Of a stretch of DNA of 46,067 nucleotides, positions 1-8,170 are shown piece after piece. The DNA comes from JALYNX01 sp964608055 (lineage in GTDB: Bacteria; Actinomycetota; Acidimicrobiia; Spongiisociales; ZC4RG35), in assembly GCA_964608055.1 (NCBI GenBank), contig CAZSMJ010000002.1, positions 1-46,067 on the forward strand, given 5' to 3'. Made by a program: the position numbers and the translations under genes. Position 1 is the stretch's first letter. Each line of letters begins with the position of its first letter. Below the pieces are notes generated by a model. It made no database searches. It worked only from the letters and a program-made list of their open reading frames with translations, and was not told the DNA's origin.

Positions 1-152
1 GCGGCATCTCGTTGCGCGTCGTCGTTGATCGCCCGGTGATAGTCGAGCTCGGCTGCCACCTGTCGGGCTTCGTTGTCGATGGCCTCGATCTGGTCGTTGA
101 GCCTGAAGATGCGTCGATGGATACGGTTCACACCAAGGGTGAGGGTATCCAT
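1..152 (-). CDS. Hypothetical coiled-coil protein, N-terminal fragment cut by window edge
   Basis: Reading leftward from an ATG at 152-150 there is an open frame of 50 codons that runs off the window, with an in-frame TGA just upstream at 167-165. The visible part starts MDTLTLGVNRIHRRIFRL and is rich in Asp, Glu, Arg and Gln with hydrophobic residues at heptad-like spacing, which suggests an alpha-helical coiled coil. I do not recognise the family. No Shine-Dalgarno sequence is visible. It diverges from the tRNA-Leu gene, about 40 bp away. The call rests on the open frame and helix-like composition only, and the rest of the protein lies outside the window. Confidence 0.5.
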   Translation of the reverse strand, partial: MDTLTLGVNRIHRRIFRLNDQIEAIDNEARQVAAELDYHRAINDDAQRDA

Positions 153-194
153 TGGATCGCCAATTCAACCCAGGTCCCATACACTCCATGCCGA

Positions 195-278
195 GCCGGA
201 GTGGAGAAATTGGCAAACTCGATGGACTCAAAATCCATTGCTCGCAAGGGCTTGCGGGTTCAAGTCCCGCCTCCGGCA
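195..278 (+). tRNA. tRNA-Leu (anticodon CAA)
   Basis: The acceptor arms GCCGGAG (195-201) and CTCCGGC (271-277) pair perfectly and are followed by discriminator A278. The anticodon stem ATGGA/TCCAT encloses the loop CTCAAAA, giving anticodon CAA, which reads UUG. A long variable arm (GCTCGCAAGGGC region) makes this a class II tRNA, as expected for leucine. The T arm has GGGTTCAAGTCCC. The 3' CCA is not encoded (ACCC follows). A possible -10 hexamer TACACT lies at 180-185, 9 bp upstream. Confidence 0.95.
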
Positions 279-454
279 CCCTGGGCAAGCCCCCCTCCCC
301 GGCTGCGCCGGCACTCCCCCCAACGCTCCCTTCGTTCACTGGCGGGAGATGTGGTTCCGCCCCCACGAGCGAAGCTACGTTGAGGAAGGTGGATTGGCCG
401 AAGGCTTAGACGGAGGGGCCCCACCCTCGCGCAAGGCGGCATAGAGAACCACGC
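279..454. other. Intergenic region after tRNA-Leu, no gene seen
   Basis: This is very GC-rich spacer between the tRNA and the end of the leftward ygfZ gene. It contains a short perfect hairpin, CCGGC-TGC-GCCGG, at 299-311, about 20 bp after the tRNA, which could help end transcription although no T-run follows. A second weak pair is CTCCC/GGGAG near 326-347. Open frames across the region have no start signal or recognisable protein character. Confidence 0.5.
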
Positions 455-1264
455 TCAGCGGGCGACCACAGCTTCCTTCTCTCCCACCTTCACGCTCTCA
501 CCCGGTTCGGCCTCGCGTCGGAGGATGGCCAACCCAACCGATCCGGAAACCGAGGTCAGCGTCCCCACCGTGAGCTCACCCTTGGTGATATCGGATCCAA
601 CCTCGCCGGAAGCCCCCGGGAACTCGAGGACCCGAAGCTGTTTGTTGACATGCCCTCTGCGATGGATCCGCCCCACCAACTCCTGGCCCAGGAAGCAACC
701 CTTCTCGACGTCGACTGTTACCGGGACCAACCCGGTCTCCTGGGGGATGGTTGACGGCCCGGTGTCGACACCGATCATCGGCTCTCCGGACTCGATCCGA
801 AGTGTCTCCAACCTCTCCCCATCGATGGCCGGCAGATCGGGACGCTCCCCCACCACCAGGAACCGGGGCACGGTTGCCCAGGAGACATCGGCGACCATCC
901 CACTGTCGGTCCGGGACCACACGCCAACCGATTCGGAGAAGGGCCCGATCACCAACCAACTCGGATCCGTCGACTCCTCGATCTCGACCGCGACCCGGAT
1001 CCGGTATCGACTCAGGGTGGCTGCGAGGTCCGCCCCACGGCCCGGGTCGGTCACCAGACCCACCTCATCCTCACCACGCAGCACCCAGAGCAGATGATCC
1101 ATGCGACCCTGCGGGTTGAGCAGCATCGACCGTCGCACCTCCCCCGGCGCCATCACCGCAATCTCTTGTGAGAGCAGGTCGTTCAAGAATCGGATGACGT
1201 CAGAGCCCCGGAACCACACCAGGTCTGGAGCCACATCGGCGAGGAAGGCTTCGACGGGTGCCAT
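455..1264 (-). CDS. ygfZ: YgfZ/CAF17-type folate-binding protein (Fe-S cluster assembly factor)
   Basis: A GcvT-like, tetrahydrofolate-binding protein of the YgfZ/IBA57 family, which supports maintenance of certain iron-sulfur enzymes in the cytoplasm. The family signature K-G-C-[FY]-x-G-Q-E is present as KGCFLGQE at residues 188-195, with conserved Cys190, followed by VGRIHRRGHVNKQLRVLEF. The length, 269 aa, fits actinobacterial members. I chose ATG at 1264 because it overlaps the ccdA stop by one base (TGATG) and yields the family N-terminus MAPVEAFLADV. The frame stays open further upstream, but that part lies inside ccdA and looks like out-of-frame translation. It probably forms an operon with ccdA. 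Confidence 0.9.
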   Translation of the reverse strand: MAPVEAFLADVAPDLVWFRGSDVIRFLNDLLSQEIAVMAPGEVRRSMLLNPQGRMDHLLWVLRGEDEVGLVTDPGRGADLAATLSRYRIRVAVEIEESTDPSWLVIGPFSESVGVWSRTDSGMVADVSWATVPRFLVVGERPDLPAIDGERLETLRIESGEPMIGVDTGPSTIPQETGLVPVTVDVEKGCFLGQELVGRIHRRGHVNKQLRVLEFPGASGEVGSDITKGELTVGTLTSVSGSVGLAILRREAEPGESVKVGEKEAVVAR

Positions 1265-2034
1265 CACACCGTTGCCAGGTCGCGAAGAAACGGCACTGAC
1301 AAGAACACGTTGACCAGCCAGCGCGAGATAGTGGTCAGGCTCCCGGTGGCCATGATCACCCCGAAGCCAGCCAGGAACACACCGGACACGATGTTGATCG
1401 GGCGCAGGTAAGGCTTTATCCGCCCGAAGACCTTGAACAGCCCGAGACCGGCCAGCAGGAACGGGATCCCCAAGCCGAGTGAGTACACCACCAGCAGGAT
1501 GATCCCACGGGCCAGGGTGTCCTGGATCGCCGCCGTGGCCAGGATCACTGTGAGCACCGGGCCGATGCACGGAGTCCATCCGAAGGCAAACGCCGCCCCC
1601 ATCACCGGTGGAGCCCACTTGCCCAGGCGGGATGGCCGAACCTCGGGGCGATGATCTCGCTCCAGGGCACCGAAGAAGCTTCGATCGGAGACCGCCATCA
1701 CCACCATGAGAATCCCGAACCCGATGACCACCAGGCCGGCTACTCGAGTGAAGGCGCTCATGTTCCTCACCAGGAACTGGCCGAGTCCGCTGGCTGCGGC
1801 GCCCAAAGCGGCAAACACCAGTGTGAACCCGCCGATGAATTGCAGGATCACCCCGGTGAGACGTCTCGTCGACACGTCACCGGCTTCGATCTGGCCGGCC
1901 GAGTAACCCGACATCATCGAGAGGTACCCGGGGAGCAACGGGAGCACACACGGAGAGACAAAGGAGATGACCCCGGCCCCGAAGGCGACCAGAGTCTGGA
2001 CGAGGAAGGCGGAGGACCCGACGTTTTCGAACAC
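1264..2034 (-). CDS. ccdA: CcdA-family cytochrome c biogenesis / thiol-disulfide transmembrane protein
   Basis: A polytopic membrane protein of the CcdA/DsbD-transmembrane family that carries reducing equivalents from cytoplasmic thioredoxin to thiol oxidoreductases outside the membrane, for example during cytochrome c maturation. Both diagnostic proline-flanked cysteines are visible: SPCVLPLLPGYL (Cys29) in the first membrane helix and GWTPCIGPVL (Cys156) in the fourth. There are about six hydrophobic segments in 256 aa, the usual size. The start is GTG at 2034. There is no Shine-Dalgarno, but GAATAT sits 7 nt upstream (2042-2047), which fits leaderless transcription. It diverges from the MFS gene. 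No thioredoxin-like partner (ResA/TlpA) is in the window. Confidence 0.92.
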   Translation of the reverse strand: MFENVGSSAFLVQTLVAFGAGVISFVSPCVLPLLPGYLSMMSGYSAGQIEAGDVSTRRLTGVILQFIGGFTLVFAALGAAASGLGQFLVRNMSAFTRVAGLVVIGFGILMVVMAVSDRSFFGALERDHRPEVRPSRLGKWAPPVMGAAFAFGWTPCIGPVLTVILATAAIQDTLARGIILLVVYSLGLGIPFLLAGLGLFKVFGRIKPYLRPINIVSGVFLAGFGVIMATGSLTTISRWLVNVFLSVPFLRDLATV

Positions 2035-2075
2035 TCACGCGATATTCGCACGCCCCCACTCCCTACGCTCGGACC

Positions 2076-3326
2076 GTGCCTGCGTGGACACGCCGCCTTC
2101 TCGACCCCCTCCTACCCGTCGCCCGGTTCAGCCTTGCCGACCGCCGCATCGTCCTCATCATGTGGACCGCGGGTGTGGTCCAGGGATTCGCCCAGGCACA
2201 GGCAGCCAACACCCTCCCCTTCACCAGGGTCGGCCTCGGGCTAACCGAAGGAGAGATGAGTCTCCTCCTCGGTATCGCCAGGCTCGCGGCTTTCGCGGCC
2301 CTCCCCCTCGGCTGGCTCGGTGACCATCGGGGACGGAGACGGCCTCTCCTGCTCGCGATGACGCTCCTGATCGTTGGAGGTACCGCTGCCGGTCTCGTCT
2401 TCGACGCGTGGCAGTTCGGGGTGGCACAAGCGGTGCTACGAACCGGAACCGCCGCCATGTCAGGCCTAGCGGTGGTGCTGCTCGCCGAACAGGTGAGCGT
2501 CTCGATCCGCGCCTACTCCATCTCTTTCTACGGCGCCGCAGTCTCCTTCGGGAGTGGGCTCGCCTTGCTCACCCTTCCGTTAGCCGACGGCGGTGGCCAG
2601 AACTGGCGAATCCCCCATCTCATGATCGCGGCCGGCGCCTTGGTCCTTCCCTTCCTGGTTCGCAACGTCCCCGAGAGCCGGGTCTTCACAGATACACGTG
2701 ACGGCGGCGGGCATTGGCGCGACCTGGCGACCGGCCCCTGGGCTCGCCGATTTTGGGTCGTGAGCATGGTGGGATTCCTGGCCTCCGCCTTCTCCGCTGT
2801 CGGAATCGCCTTCTCCACTGAGCGAATGATCGAACAGGTGGGTCTCAGCACCGGCGACACGGTCATCATCCTCCTCCTCGGGGGAACCCTGGGAGGTCTC
2901 GGCTTCTTCGTCGGCGGGCATCTGGCGGACGCCTGGGGTCGACGCAGCACCACGGTTCTCAGTCTCCTGATGGCGCTGGGAGGCGGCCTTCTCCTCTACT
3001 GGACGGTCTCGCTGCCCCTGATCGTGCTCGCGGTGATGGTCTCCTCGTTCGGGACATTCGCCTTCGTCCCCGCCGGTGGCAGTCATCGTGCCGAGTTGTT
3101 CCCCACCGGGCTCAGAGCGAGCGCCACCACCGCCTCGGCTGATTTCGGGCTGGCCGGGTCTGCCTTGGGGCTGATCCTCGGGGTGTTCACCATCGATCGA
3201 TTCGGGGTGTCCGAGACCGTCACCGTCCTCGGCGTTGGCGTTGCCATCGCCGCTCTTCTAACCCTCGCTCTCCCCGAAACCAAGGGTCAGGACCTGACCG
3301 CGACGACTGACACCGCCCTTCGGTAG
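2076..3326 (+). CDS. Major facilitator superfamily (MFS) transporter
   Basis: A 416-aa inner-membrane permease with about twelve hydrophobic segments. The MFS motif A in the loop between helices 2 and 3 is clear (GWLGDHRGRRRPLL), and a second-half copy follows helix 8 (GGHLADAWGRRSTT). It starts with GTG at 2076. The substrate cannot be read from the sequence; drug efflux and sugar or metabolite uptake are both possible. Its last 40 bp overlap the end of the convergent MATE gene, so the two transcripts are antisense to each other at their 3' ends. It diverges from ccdA across about 40 bp. Confidence 0.9.
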   Translation: MPAWTRRLLDPLLPVARFSLADRRIVLIMWTAGVVQGFAQAQAANTLPFTRVGLGLTEGEMSLLLGIARLAAFAALPLGWLGDHRGRRRPLLLAMTLLIVGGTAAGLVFDAWQFGVAQAVLRTGTAAMSGLAVVLLAEQVSVSIRAYSISFYGAAVSFGSGLALLTLPLADGGGQNWRIPHLMIAAGALVLPFLVRNVPESRVFTDTRDGGGHWRDLATGPWARRFWVVSMVGFLASAFSAVGIAFSTERMIEQVGLSTGDTVIILLLGGTLGGLGFFVGGHLADAWGRRSTTVLSLLMALGGGLLLYWTVSLPLIVLAVMVSSFGTFAFVPAGGSHRAELFPTGLRASATTASADFGLAGSALGLILGVFTIDRFGVSETVTVLGVGVAIAALLTLALPETKGQDLTATTDTALR

Positions 3327-4591
3327 CTGAAAAAGAAGACAATCGACCGGGCAACCAGCATCGCCGCGATCGCCCACCAGATCCCGTCGAGGCTCTGGCC
3401 GAGCGAGGTGAACAGGATCAAGCCAATCGCCAGCACGGCGCCGGTTGCGGTCGAGGCGAGGATGGAACCAAGGGCCAAGAGCCCGAAGAAAATCCCGTCA
3501 GCCACAAAGAGGGGCGAGGCGACGGGCATCATCCAGGCAACCACCGGGATAGTGGCCACGACCAATGTCGCAACCGCGGCTGAGTCGACCAAAGGTTTCA
3601 GGACCGGAGCGCCGACCAGCAGAACGCCCGCCAGGACCACGCCAACCACCAACCCCCAGGTCAGGAGCCGCCGGCTGATCTCATCCACCCGCGCCCTGTC
3701 GCCGGAGCCGGCTGCGGCGCCCACCATCGCCTGGCCCGCGATAGCAAAGGCATCGGCGATCATCGCGGCCACCAGCCACACCTGAAGCACCACCTGATGG
3801 GCGGCGATCGACTCGGGCCCGATCCGGGTGGCAGCCGCCGCGGCCACCGTGAAGGCGAGTAGCAGGACCCCGGTCCGCACAGTGATCAGGACGCCACTCC
3901 TACTCAGAGCGAGGAGGGTGGGCATCGACTCCCGAATCCCTCGGGGCCGATCGGCTAGACGGCGCTGGCGGATCAAGCGCAGGAACCAGATGGCCCCGAC
4001 GACCTGGGCGATGACGGTGGCCATCGCGGCACCCTCGACCCCCAGGTCAAAGGCGAAGATGAAGATCGGGGCCAGTACGAGGTTGATGCCGTTGACACCT
4101 GCGGCAACGATCAACGGGGTCCGCGTGTCCTGATAGCCACGAAAGGCCCCGTGTCCCGCCACGACTATCAACACCGCAGGTGCAGCCAGGACCCGAATCC
4201 GCAGGTAGGCCACCGCCGGGCCTGCGACCTCCTCCGTGGCGCCCATCACCCCGACGATCCAGGGAGCCAACAACTCGATGACCACGGTTGCGACCACACC
4301 AAGCACGACAGCCAGCAGCAGGGCGTCTCCCACCCAGCGCCGCGCCCTGTCGCTGTCTCCCCTCCCCAGAGCCTGGGCAACCAACGGGGTCGTTGCATAG
4401 GCGAGGAAGTTGAAGCCAAAGAACGCAAACCCGAGGATGGCACTGTCGACTCCGAGGGCGGCCAGCTGCGTGACCCCGAGACGTGCGACGAAAACCGTGT
4501 CCACCAGCGTGAGCAGGGGATCGATAGCGAGGGCTCCCAGTGCCGGGATCGCCAGTTTGAGGATCGACCGGTCGAGCCTCGCGGTGGTCAC
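3287..4591 (-). CDS. MATE family efflux transporter
   Basis: A multidrug and toxic compound extrusion (MatE/NorM/DinF-like) antiporter of 434 aa with about twelve hydrophobic segments in two related halves. The N-terminus ILKLAIPALGALAIDPLLTLVDTVFVARLG matches the family pattern of a Pro in helix 1 and VDTxxVGxLG; the second half begins near LALSRSGVLITVRTG. I chose GTG at 4591 because it overlaps the nth stop as GTGA; a 13-residue longer frame lies inside nth coding sequence. It is probably co-transcribed with nth. The substrate is unknown. The 3' end runs 40 bp into the opposing MFS gene. Confidence 0.9.
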   Translation of the reverse strand: MTTARLDRSILKLAIPALGALAIDPLLTLVDTVFVARLGVTQLAALGVDSAILGFAFFGFNFLAYATTPLVAQALGRGDSDRARRWVGDALLLAVVLGVVATVVIELLAPWIVGVMGATEEVAGPAVAYLRIRVLAAPAVLIVVAGHGAFRGYQDTRTPLIVAAGVNGINLVLAPIFIFAFDLGVEGAAMATVIAQVVGAIWFLRLIRQRRLADRPRGIRESMPTLLALSRSGVLITVRTGVLLLAFTVAAAAATRIGPESIAAHQVVLQVWLVAAMIADAFAIAGQAMVGAAAGSGDRARVDEISRRLLTWGLVVGVVLAGVLLVGAPVLKPLVDSAAVATLVVATIPVVAWMMPVASPLFVADGIFFGLLALGSILASTATGAVLAIGLILFTSLGQSLDGIWWAIAAMLVARSIVFFFSYRRAVSVVAVRS

Positions 4592-5289
4592 CTCGAGGCC
4601 TTGGCGGCCACCGCGAACCGATCGGGCCACTCACAGAGCGAGAACAGCTCACACTCCCCACACAAAGGCCGCCGGGCGTCACACACATCGCGCCCGAATT
4701 GGATGAACCGCATCGAGATCCCGGACCAGGTTTCTGGAGGGAAGAGCGCCTTGAGGTCCTTCTCGATCTTCACCGGGTCCGACTCTGCGGTCAGGCCGAG
4801 ACGCCTGGATACCCGTCTGACATGGGTGTCGACCGCGATCGCAGGGACGTCCCACACCTCGGCCAGGACCACGCTCGCCGTCTTCCGGCCGACGCCGGGA
4901 AGCTTCACCAACTCGTCGAGTTCCGCCGGGACCTCCCCGCCGAACATCTCCTCGACGCCCTGGGCGAGCGCGATTATCGACTTTGTCTTCTGACGGAAGA
5001 ACCCGGTCGAGTAGACGATGCGCTCCACGTCCTCCGGGTTCGCCTCGGCCAGATCGGCCGGCGTCGGATAGCGCTCGAAGAGGACCGGTGCCACCTTGTT
5101 GACGTTCTCATCGGTGGTCTGGGCGGAGAGGACGGTGACCACCAGTAGACGAAAAGCAGTGTCGTAGCGCAATGCCGTGCGGATCGTGGGGTAGCGCCGA
5201 ATCAGGCGATTGAGCACGGCCCGGGCTTTTCCCCGCTCAGCCCTCGTGGGGATGGTCCCGTTGGATCTGACGCCCGGCATGCCCGGCAT
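4588..5289 (-). CDS. nth: Endonuclease III, DNA glycosylase/AP lyase
   Basis: A base-excision repair enzyme that removes oxidised pyrimidines and nicks the abasic site. The helix-hairpin-helix LPGVGRKTASVVL holds the catalytic lysine (Lys136) and AVDTHVRRVSRRLGL holds the catalytic aspartate (Asp154). The C-terminal [4Fe-4S] ligands have the canonical spacing C-x6-C-x2-C-x5-C (Cys203, 210, 213, 219). The start is uncertain: ATG at 5289 (MPGMPGVRSNG, 233 aa) or 5280; neither has a Shine-Dalgarno. In mycobacteria nth lies close to the ArsA-like pair Rv3679-Rv3680, a neighbourhood partly echoed here. Confidence 0.94.
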   Translation of the reverse strand: MPGMPGVRSNGTIPTRAERGKARAVLNRLIRRYPTIRTALRYDTAFRLLVVTVLSAQTTDENVNKVAPVLFERYPTPADLAEANPEDVERIVYSTGFFRQKTKSIIALAQGVEEMFGGEVPAELDELVKLPGVGRKTASVVLAEVWDVPAIAVDTHVRRVSRRLGLTAESDPVKIEKDLKALFPPETWSGISMRFIQFGRDVCDARRPLCGECELFSLCEWPDRFAVAAKASR

Positions 5290-5326
5290 CGTACGAGTCA
5301 ACCGCCACGCGCCGGAGGTGCCCCTA

Positions 5327-6223
5327 TTGTCCCGCCCCGTGTTCAGATCCGACCGGAGCCGTGCTGTGTTGGCACTGCTGGCGGCCTCATTCGTCTTTGG
5401 GGCGACTTTCGTCGTGGTCAAGACTGCAGTCGAGGACTTCCCGCCGGTCGCTTTCGTCGCCTGGCGGTTTCTCTTTGGCGCGTTGGCCCTTGCCCTGTTC
5501 GCTCTCCCCCGGGGTCGCCAAATCTGGATCCACGGATCGATCGCAGGCCTGGCGCTGTTCACCGGGTACGCGCTGCAGACCTCGGGCCTGACCTTCACCG
5601 GCGCCTCCAACTCGGCCCTGATCACAGGTCTCTATGTGGTCATCACGCCGCTTCTGACGGCCGTATTCGCGAGAAAGCTGCCGAGTTGGTGGATCATCGG
5701 AGCGGCGCTGCTTTCCTTCGCGGGCCTGGTGCTGCTCACGGGAACCAACGACCTCGACTTCCAGCGCGGCGACCTCCTCACGCTGGGGTGCGCCTTCGCC
5801 TTCGCCCTCTACATCTTGGCTCTCTCCCGATTCGCCCGACTGCATCCCGTGGTCCCATTCACCACGGTGCAACTCGCTGTCACTGCGGCGCTGGCCTTCC
5901 CCGTCTCCTACCTCATTGAAAGCCCGGGGCTTCCACCGTCCAGTGTCTGGGGCGCCTTGGCCCTGACCGCCTTTGGTGTCAGCGCCGGGGCCTACCTTCT
6001 CCAGGTCTGGGCCCAGACCATTGTCGGAGCGAGCACCACGGCCGTGGTCCTGGCTGCCGAGCCCGCGTTTGGGGTGGCCACGGCTTGGGTCGTTTTGGGT
6101 GAGAGGCTGACGCTCGTCGCCTGGGGAGGAGCCTTGCTCATCCTGGTGGCGATCTTCATCGTGATCACCAAGCAGACCGACTTGGCCTCCATCGAGGCCG
6201 AAGCCGTGACCCCGACTCACTGA
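5327..6223 (+). CDS. EamA/DMT-family permease
   Basis: A drug/metabolite transporter of 298 aa with ten predicted membrane helices in two EamA repeats: LLAASFVFGATFVVVK opens the first, and LLTLGCAFAFALYILALSRFA opens the second. GSNSALITGLYVVITPLLTA-like patterns around residue 95 are typical of the family. I chose TTG at 5327 because GGAGG (5314-5318) lies 8 nt upstream; GTG at 5318 or 5339 are alternatives. The substrate is unknown, and relatives export amino acids or other metabolites. It diverges from nth and overlaps the end of the next leftward gene by 7 bp. Confidence 0.88.
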   Translation: MSRPVFRSDRSRAVLALLAASFVFGATFVVVKTAVEDFPPVAFVAWRFLFGALALALFALPRGRQIWIHGSIAGLALFTGYALQTSGLTFTGASNSALITGLYVVITPLLTAVFARKLPSWWIIGAALLSFAGLVLLTGTNDLDFQRGDLLTLGCAFAFALYILALSRFARLHPVVPFTTVQLAVTAALAFPVSYLIESPGLPPSSVWGALALTAFGVSAGAYLLQVWAQTIVGASTTAVVLAAEPAFGVATAWVVLGERLTLVAWGGALLILVAIFIVITKQTDLASIEAEAVTPTH

Positions 6224-6528
6224 GTGACCTGGTACTCCCCGGACTGGATGTGACGAGCGAGGCGCATCAGGAGCCTGATCCCCATCACCGAGCCGAGAAA
6301 GCCCAGGGTGAGGATCACCGCGAACTCCGCGGCCGTGGTGTAGGGATTGGCGCACGCCTCGAGGCCGGCCGGGCACAGACCCCAACCCGACCCTCCGTCG
6401 AGGAGATCGATGAGCACCAGGATCGGCACCATCGCGATGCCGATCGCAAGAGCCGACAACACGAAGGTTCCGAGACGTATGAAGAACAAGGGCACGGTGC
6501 CGAAACGGTAACCGAGTGAGGCATACAA
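6217..6528 (-). CDS. Small two-helix membrane protein, function unknown
   Basis: A 103-aa protein with two hydrophobic segments, FVLSALAIGIAMVPILVLIDLL (about residues 22-43) and AAEFAVILTLGFLGSVMGIRLLM (about 66-88). The loop between them contains Gly and two Cys (GLCPAGLEACANPY), which could form a disulfide if outside the cell. The C-terminus is short and basic-polar. The start is uncertain: TTG at 6528, or GTG at 6495, which would put helix 1 near the N-terminus. I do not recognise the family. It is convergent with the EamA gene (7-bp overlap) and divergent from the ThyX-like gene, with start codons only 3 nt apart. Confidence 0.62.
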   Translation of the reverse strand: MYASLGYRFGTVPLFFIRLGTFVLSALAIGIAMVPILVLIDLLDGGSGWGLCPAGLEACANPYTTAAEFAVILTLGFLGSVMGIRLLMRLARHIQSGEYQVTQ

Positions 6529-6531
6529 TCG

Positions 6532-8166
6532 ATGTCAGTGCCCGTCTACCACCAGGAAGCCTTCACGCCCGAAGAGACGGCCATTCTGGGCAGGTTCTTC
6601 ACCAATACCGAGCTCCCGGTCTTCGGGTTGATCAACCTGCCAGAGGTGGTGAAGGGTGCCCTCTTCGCCAGGTATTCCCGTTCCTCCAAGTCCCTACGCC
6701 GCCTCTTCCTCGACGAATTCGTGGCCGACGCCGACTTCGAGGTCGACTCATTGACCACGATGATCTCAACCGAGACAGCCGGCTCGACCCAACACGCCGA
6801 ACAGCTCTATAAGAGGATCTTCTTCGACTACGGAGACGATTCGGTCGCCCAGCTCGGTGGCGCCCATCTTGCCTGTGAACAGGCGTCGAACCTGCTCACC
6901 AAGGTCTTGGAATGGGGCCGGCTCGCCGCCTATCTCGAGCAATCGACCCGCTATATCCGTTACGACTCCCCTCTCGGCGGACGCCATCGCTATCTGGTGC
7001 CCGACGAGATCGAAGCGTCTTCTCACTCCGGTGCCTACCTGCGGCACATGGAACGAACCTTCGAGGTCTACACCCGCCTGGTCGCATACATGACAGGTGT
7101 CTACGAGCAGCGTCATCCCCGGAGTGAGGACGACTCCAAGATGATTTGGAACGCCACAATCCGGGCCAAGGCCTGCGACACGGTCCGCGGACTACTTCCG
7201 GTCTCCACCCTCTCCAACGTCGGCATCTATGGCACCGGCCAGGCATACGAGATGGCCCTGGTCCGGATGCAGGCCAGCCCGCTCCTCGAGGTCCGGGCCT
7301 ACGGCGAGATGATGCTCGGCGAGCTCCGCCAGATCATCCCCTCATTTCTGACCCGGGTGGACTTGGAGGATCGAGGCGTGCGATGGTCGAGATACCTGGC
7401 TGACGTCCGCTCCGACTTGGAATCGATGGCCGACCATCTCGGCCCGCCAACCGACATCGGCCCGTCGTTGACCCTGACCGATTGGGACCCCGACGCCGAG
7501 ACCAAGATCGCTGCCGCGGCTCTCTATGCCGTTTCCGAGCTCCCGGATCAGGACCTGCAGCGAATGGTGCACGCGATGTCCCGGGAAGAGAGAGCGGAGC
7601 TGATTGCGGCGATGGTTGGCCAACGAACGAACCGACGTCACAAGCCGGGCCGGGCGATGGAGCGGACCACCTACCGATTCGACGTCAGTTGCGACATCGG
7701 TGCTTTTCGCGACCTGCAGCGCCACCGTTTGATGACCTTGGAATGGCAGCGCTTCTCGACCCGGCTCGGATACGACCTGCCCGAGGATCTCGTCGACCAG
7801 GGTTTGGCCGAGGATTGGGTGTCGGTGATGGACGATGCCGGGGAGATGTATGAGGGGATGCGCTCCGACCTCGGCCCCGAGGTGGCCCAGTACGTCGTCC
7901 CCTTCGCCTACAACGTCCGCTTCGTGATGGAGATGAGCCCTCGTCAGGCATTCCATCTCATCGAACTCCGCAGTCAGCCGGCTGGCCACCCCGCCTACCG
8001 GGCAGTGGCTCACGCCATGCATCGAGCGATCCGAGAAGTCGCCGGGCACCACTTGATCGCCGACGCCATGACCTTCGTCGACGACAGCGACGTCGACTTG
8101 CAACGGTTGGAAGGCGAAAGAAAAGCGGAGGCCCGAAGGGCCTCCGCCGCAGTACGCAATACGTAA
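6532..8166 (+). CDS. Double-domain ThyX-family protein (FAD-dependent thymidylate synthase-like)
   Basis: A 544-aa protein with two ThyX-like (Thy1) halves, more than twice the length of classical ThyX (about 220-250 aa). In the N-half, DDSVAQLGGAHLACEQAS and LEQSTRY (135-141) align with the FGHxSvlEHA and xxQxSxRY parts of ThyX, but the RHR of the signature is replaced by EWGR. In the C-half RHR is present (397-399), but the following part reads LMTLEWQRFSTRLGY rather than xxSxNExSxRY, and HLIELRSQPAGHPAYR resembles the ThyX C-terminal motif. Long proteins of this kind are usually annotated as ThyX, but I infer that dTMP synthesis is unproven here. ATG 6532 and GTG 6538 are both possible starts; TACAAT at 6524-6529 would favour a leaderless start at 6538. 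Confidence 0.8.
   Translation: MSVPVYHQEAFTPEETAILGRFFTNTELPVFGLINLPEVVKGALFARYSRSSKSLRRLFLDEFVADADFEVDSLTTMISTETAGSTQHAEQLYKRIFFDYGDDSVAQLGGAHLACEQASNLLTKVLEWGRLAAYLEQSTRYIRYDSPLGGRHRYLVPDEIEASSHSGAYLRHMERTFEVYTRLVAYMTGVYEQRHPRSEDDSKMIWNATIRAKACDTVRGLLPVSTLSNVGIYGTGQAYEMALVRMQASPLLEVRAYGEMMLGELRQIIPSFLTRVDLEDRGVRWSRYLADVRSDLESMADHLGPPTDIGPSLTLTDWDPDAETKIAAAALYAVSELPDQDLQRMVHAMSREERAELIAAMVGQRTNRRHKPGRAMERTTYRFDVSCDIGAFRDLQRHRLMTLEWQRFSTRLGYDLPEDLVDQGLAEDWVSVMDDAGEMYEGMRSDLGPEVAQYVVPFAYNVRFVMEMSPRQAFHLIELRSQPAGHPAYRAVAHAMHRAIREVAGHHLIADAMTFVDDSDVDLQRLEGERKAEARRASAAVRNT
8125..8147 (+). terminator. Strong hairpin inside the 3' end of the ThyX-like gene
   Basis: Perfect 10-bp arms GCGGAGGCCC (8125-8134) and GGGCCTCCGC (8138-8147) enclose the triloop GAA. 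The hairpin encodes the AEARRASA tail of the protein, and an A-rich stretch (GAAAGAAAA) precedes it. There is no downstream T-run, so it is a candidate factor-dependent or GC-rich terminator, or an mRNA 3'-end stabiliser, rather than a classic intrinsic terminator. It separates the ThyX-like gene from the next unit. Confidence 0.5.
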
Positions 8167-8170
8167 CACG

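Noticed and set aside
12..444. Rightward open frames across the tRNA-Leu region
   Set aside because: They translate through the tRNA and GC-rich spacer, have no ribosome binding site and no protein-like composition; the only plausible coding frame at this edge is leftward (1-152).
4592..4630. A 13-residue N-terminal extension of the MATE transporter
   Set aside because: It lies inside nth in another phase; the GTG in the GTGA overlap gives the expected N-terminus.
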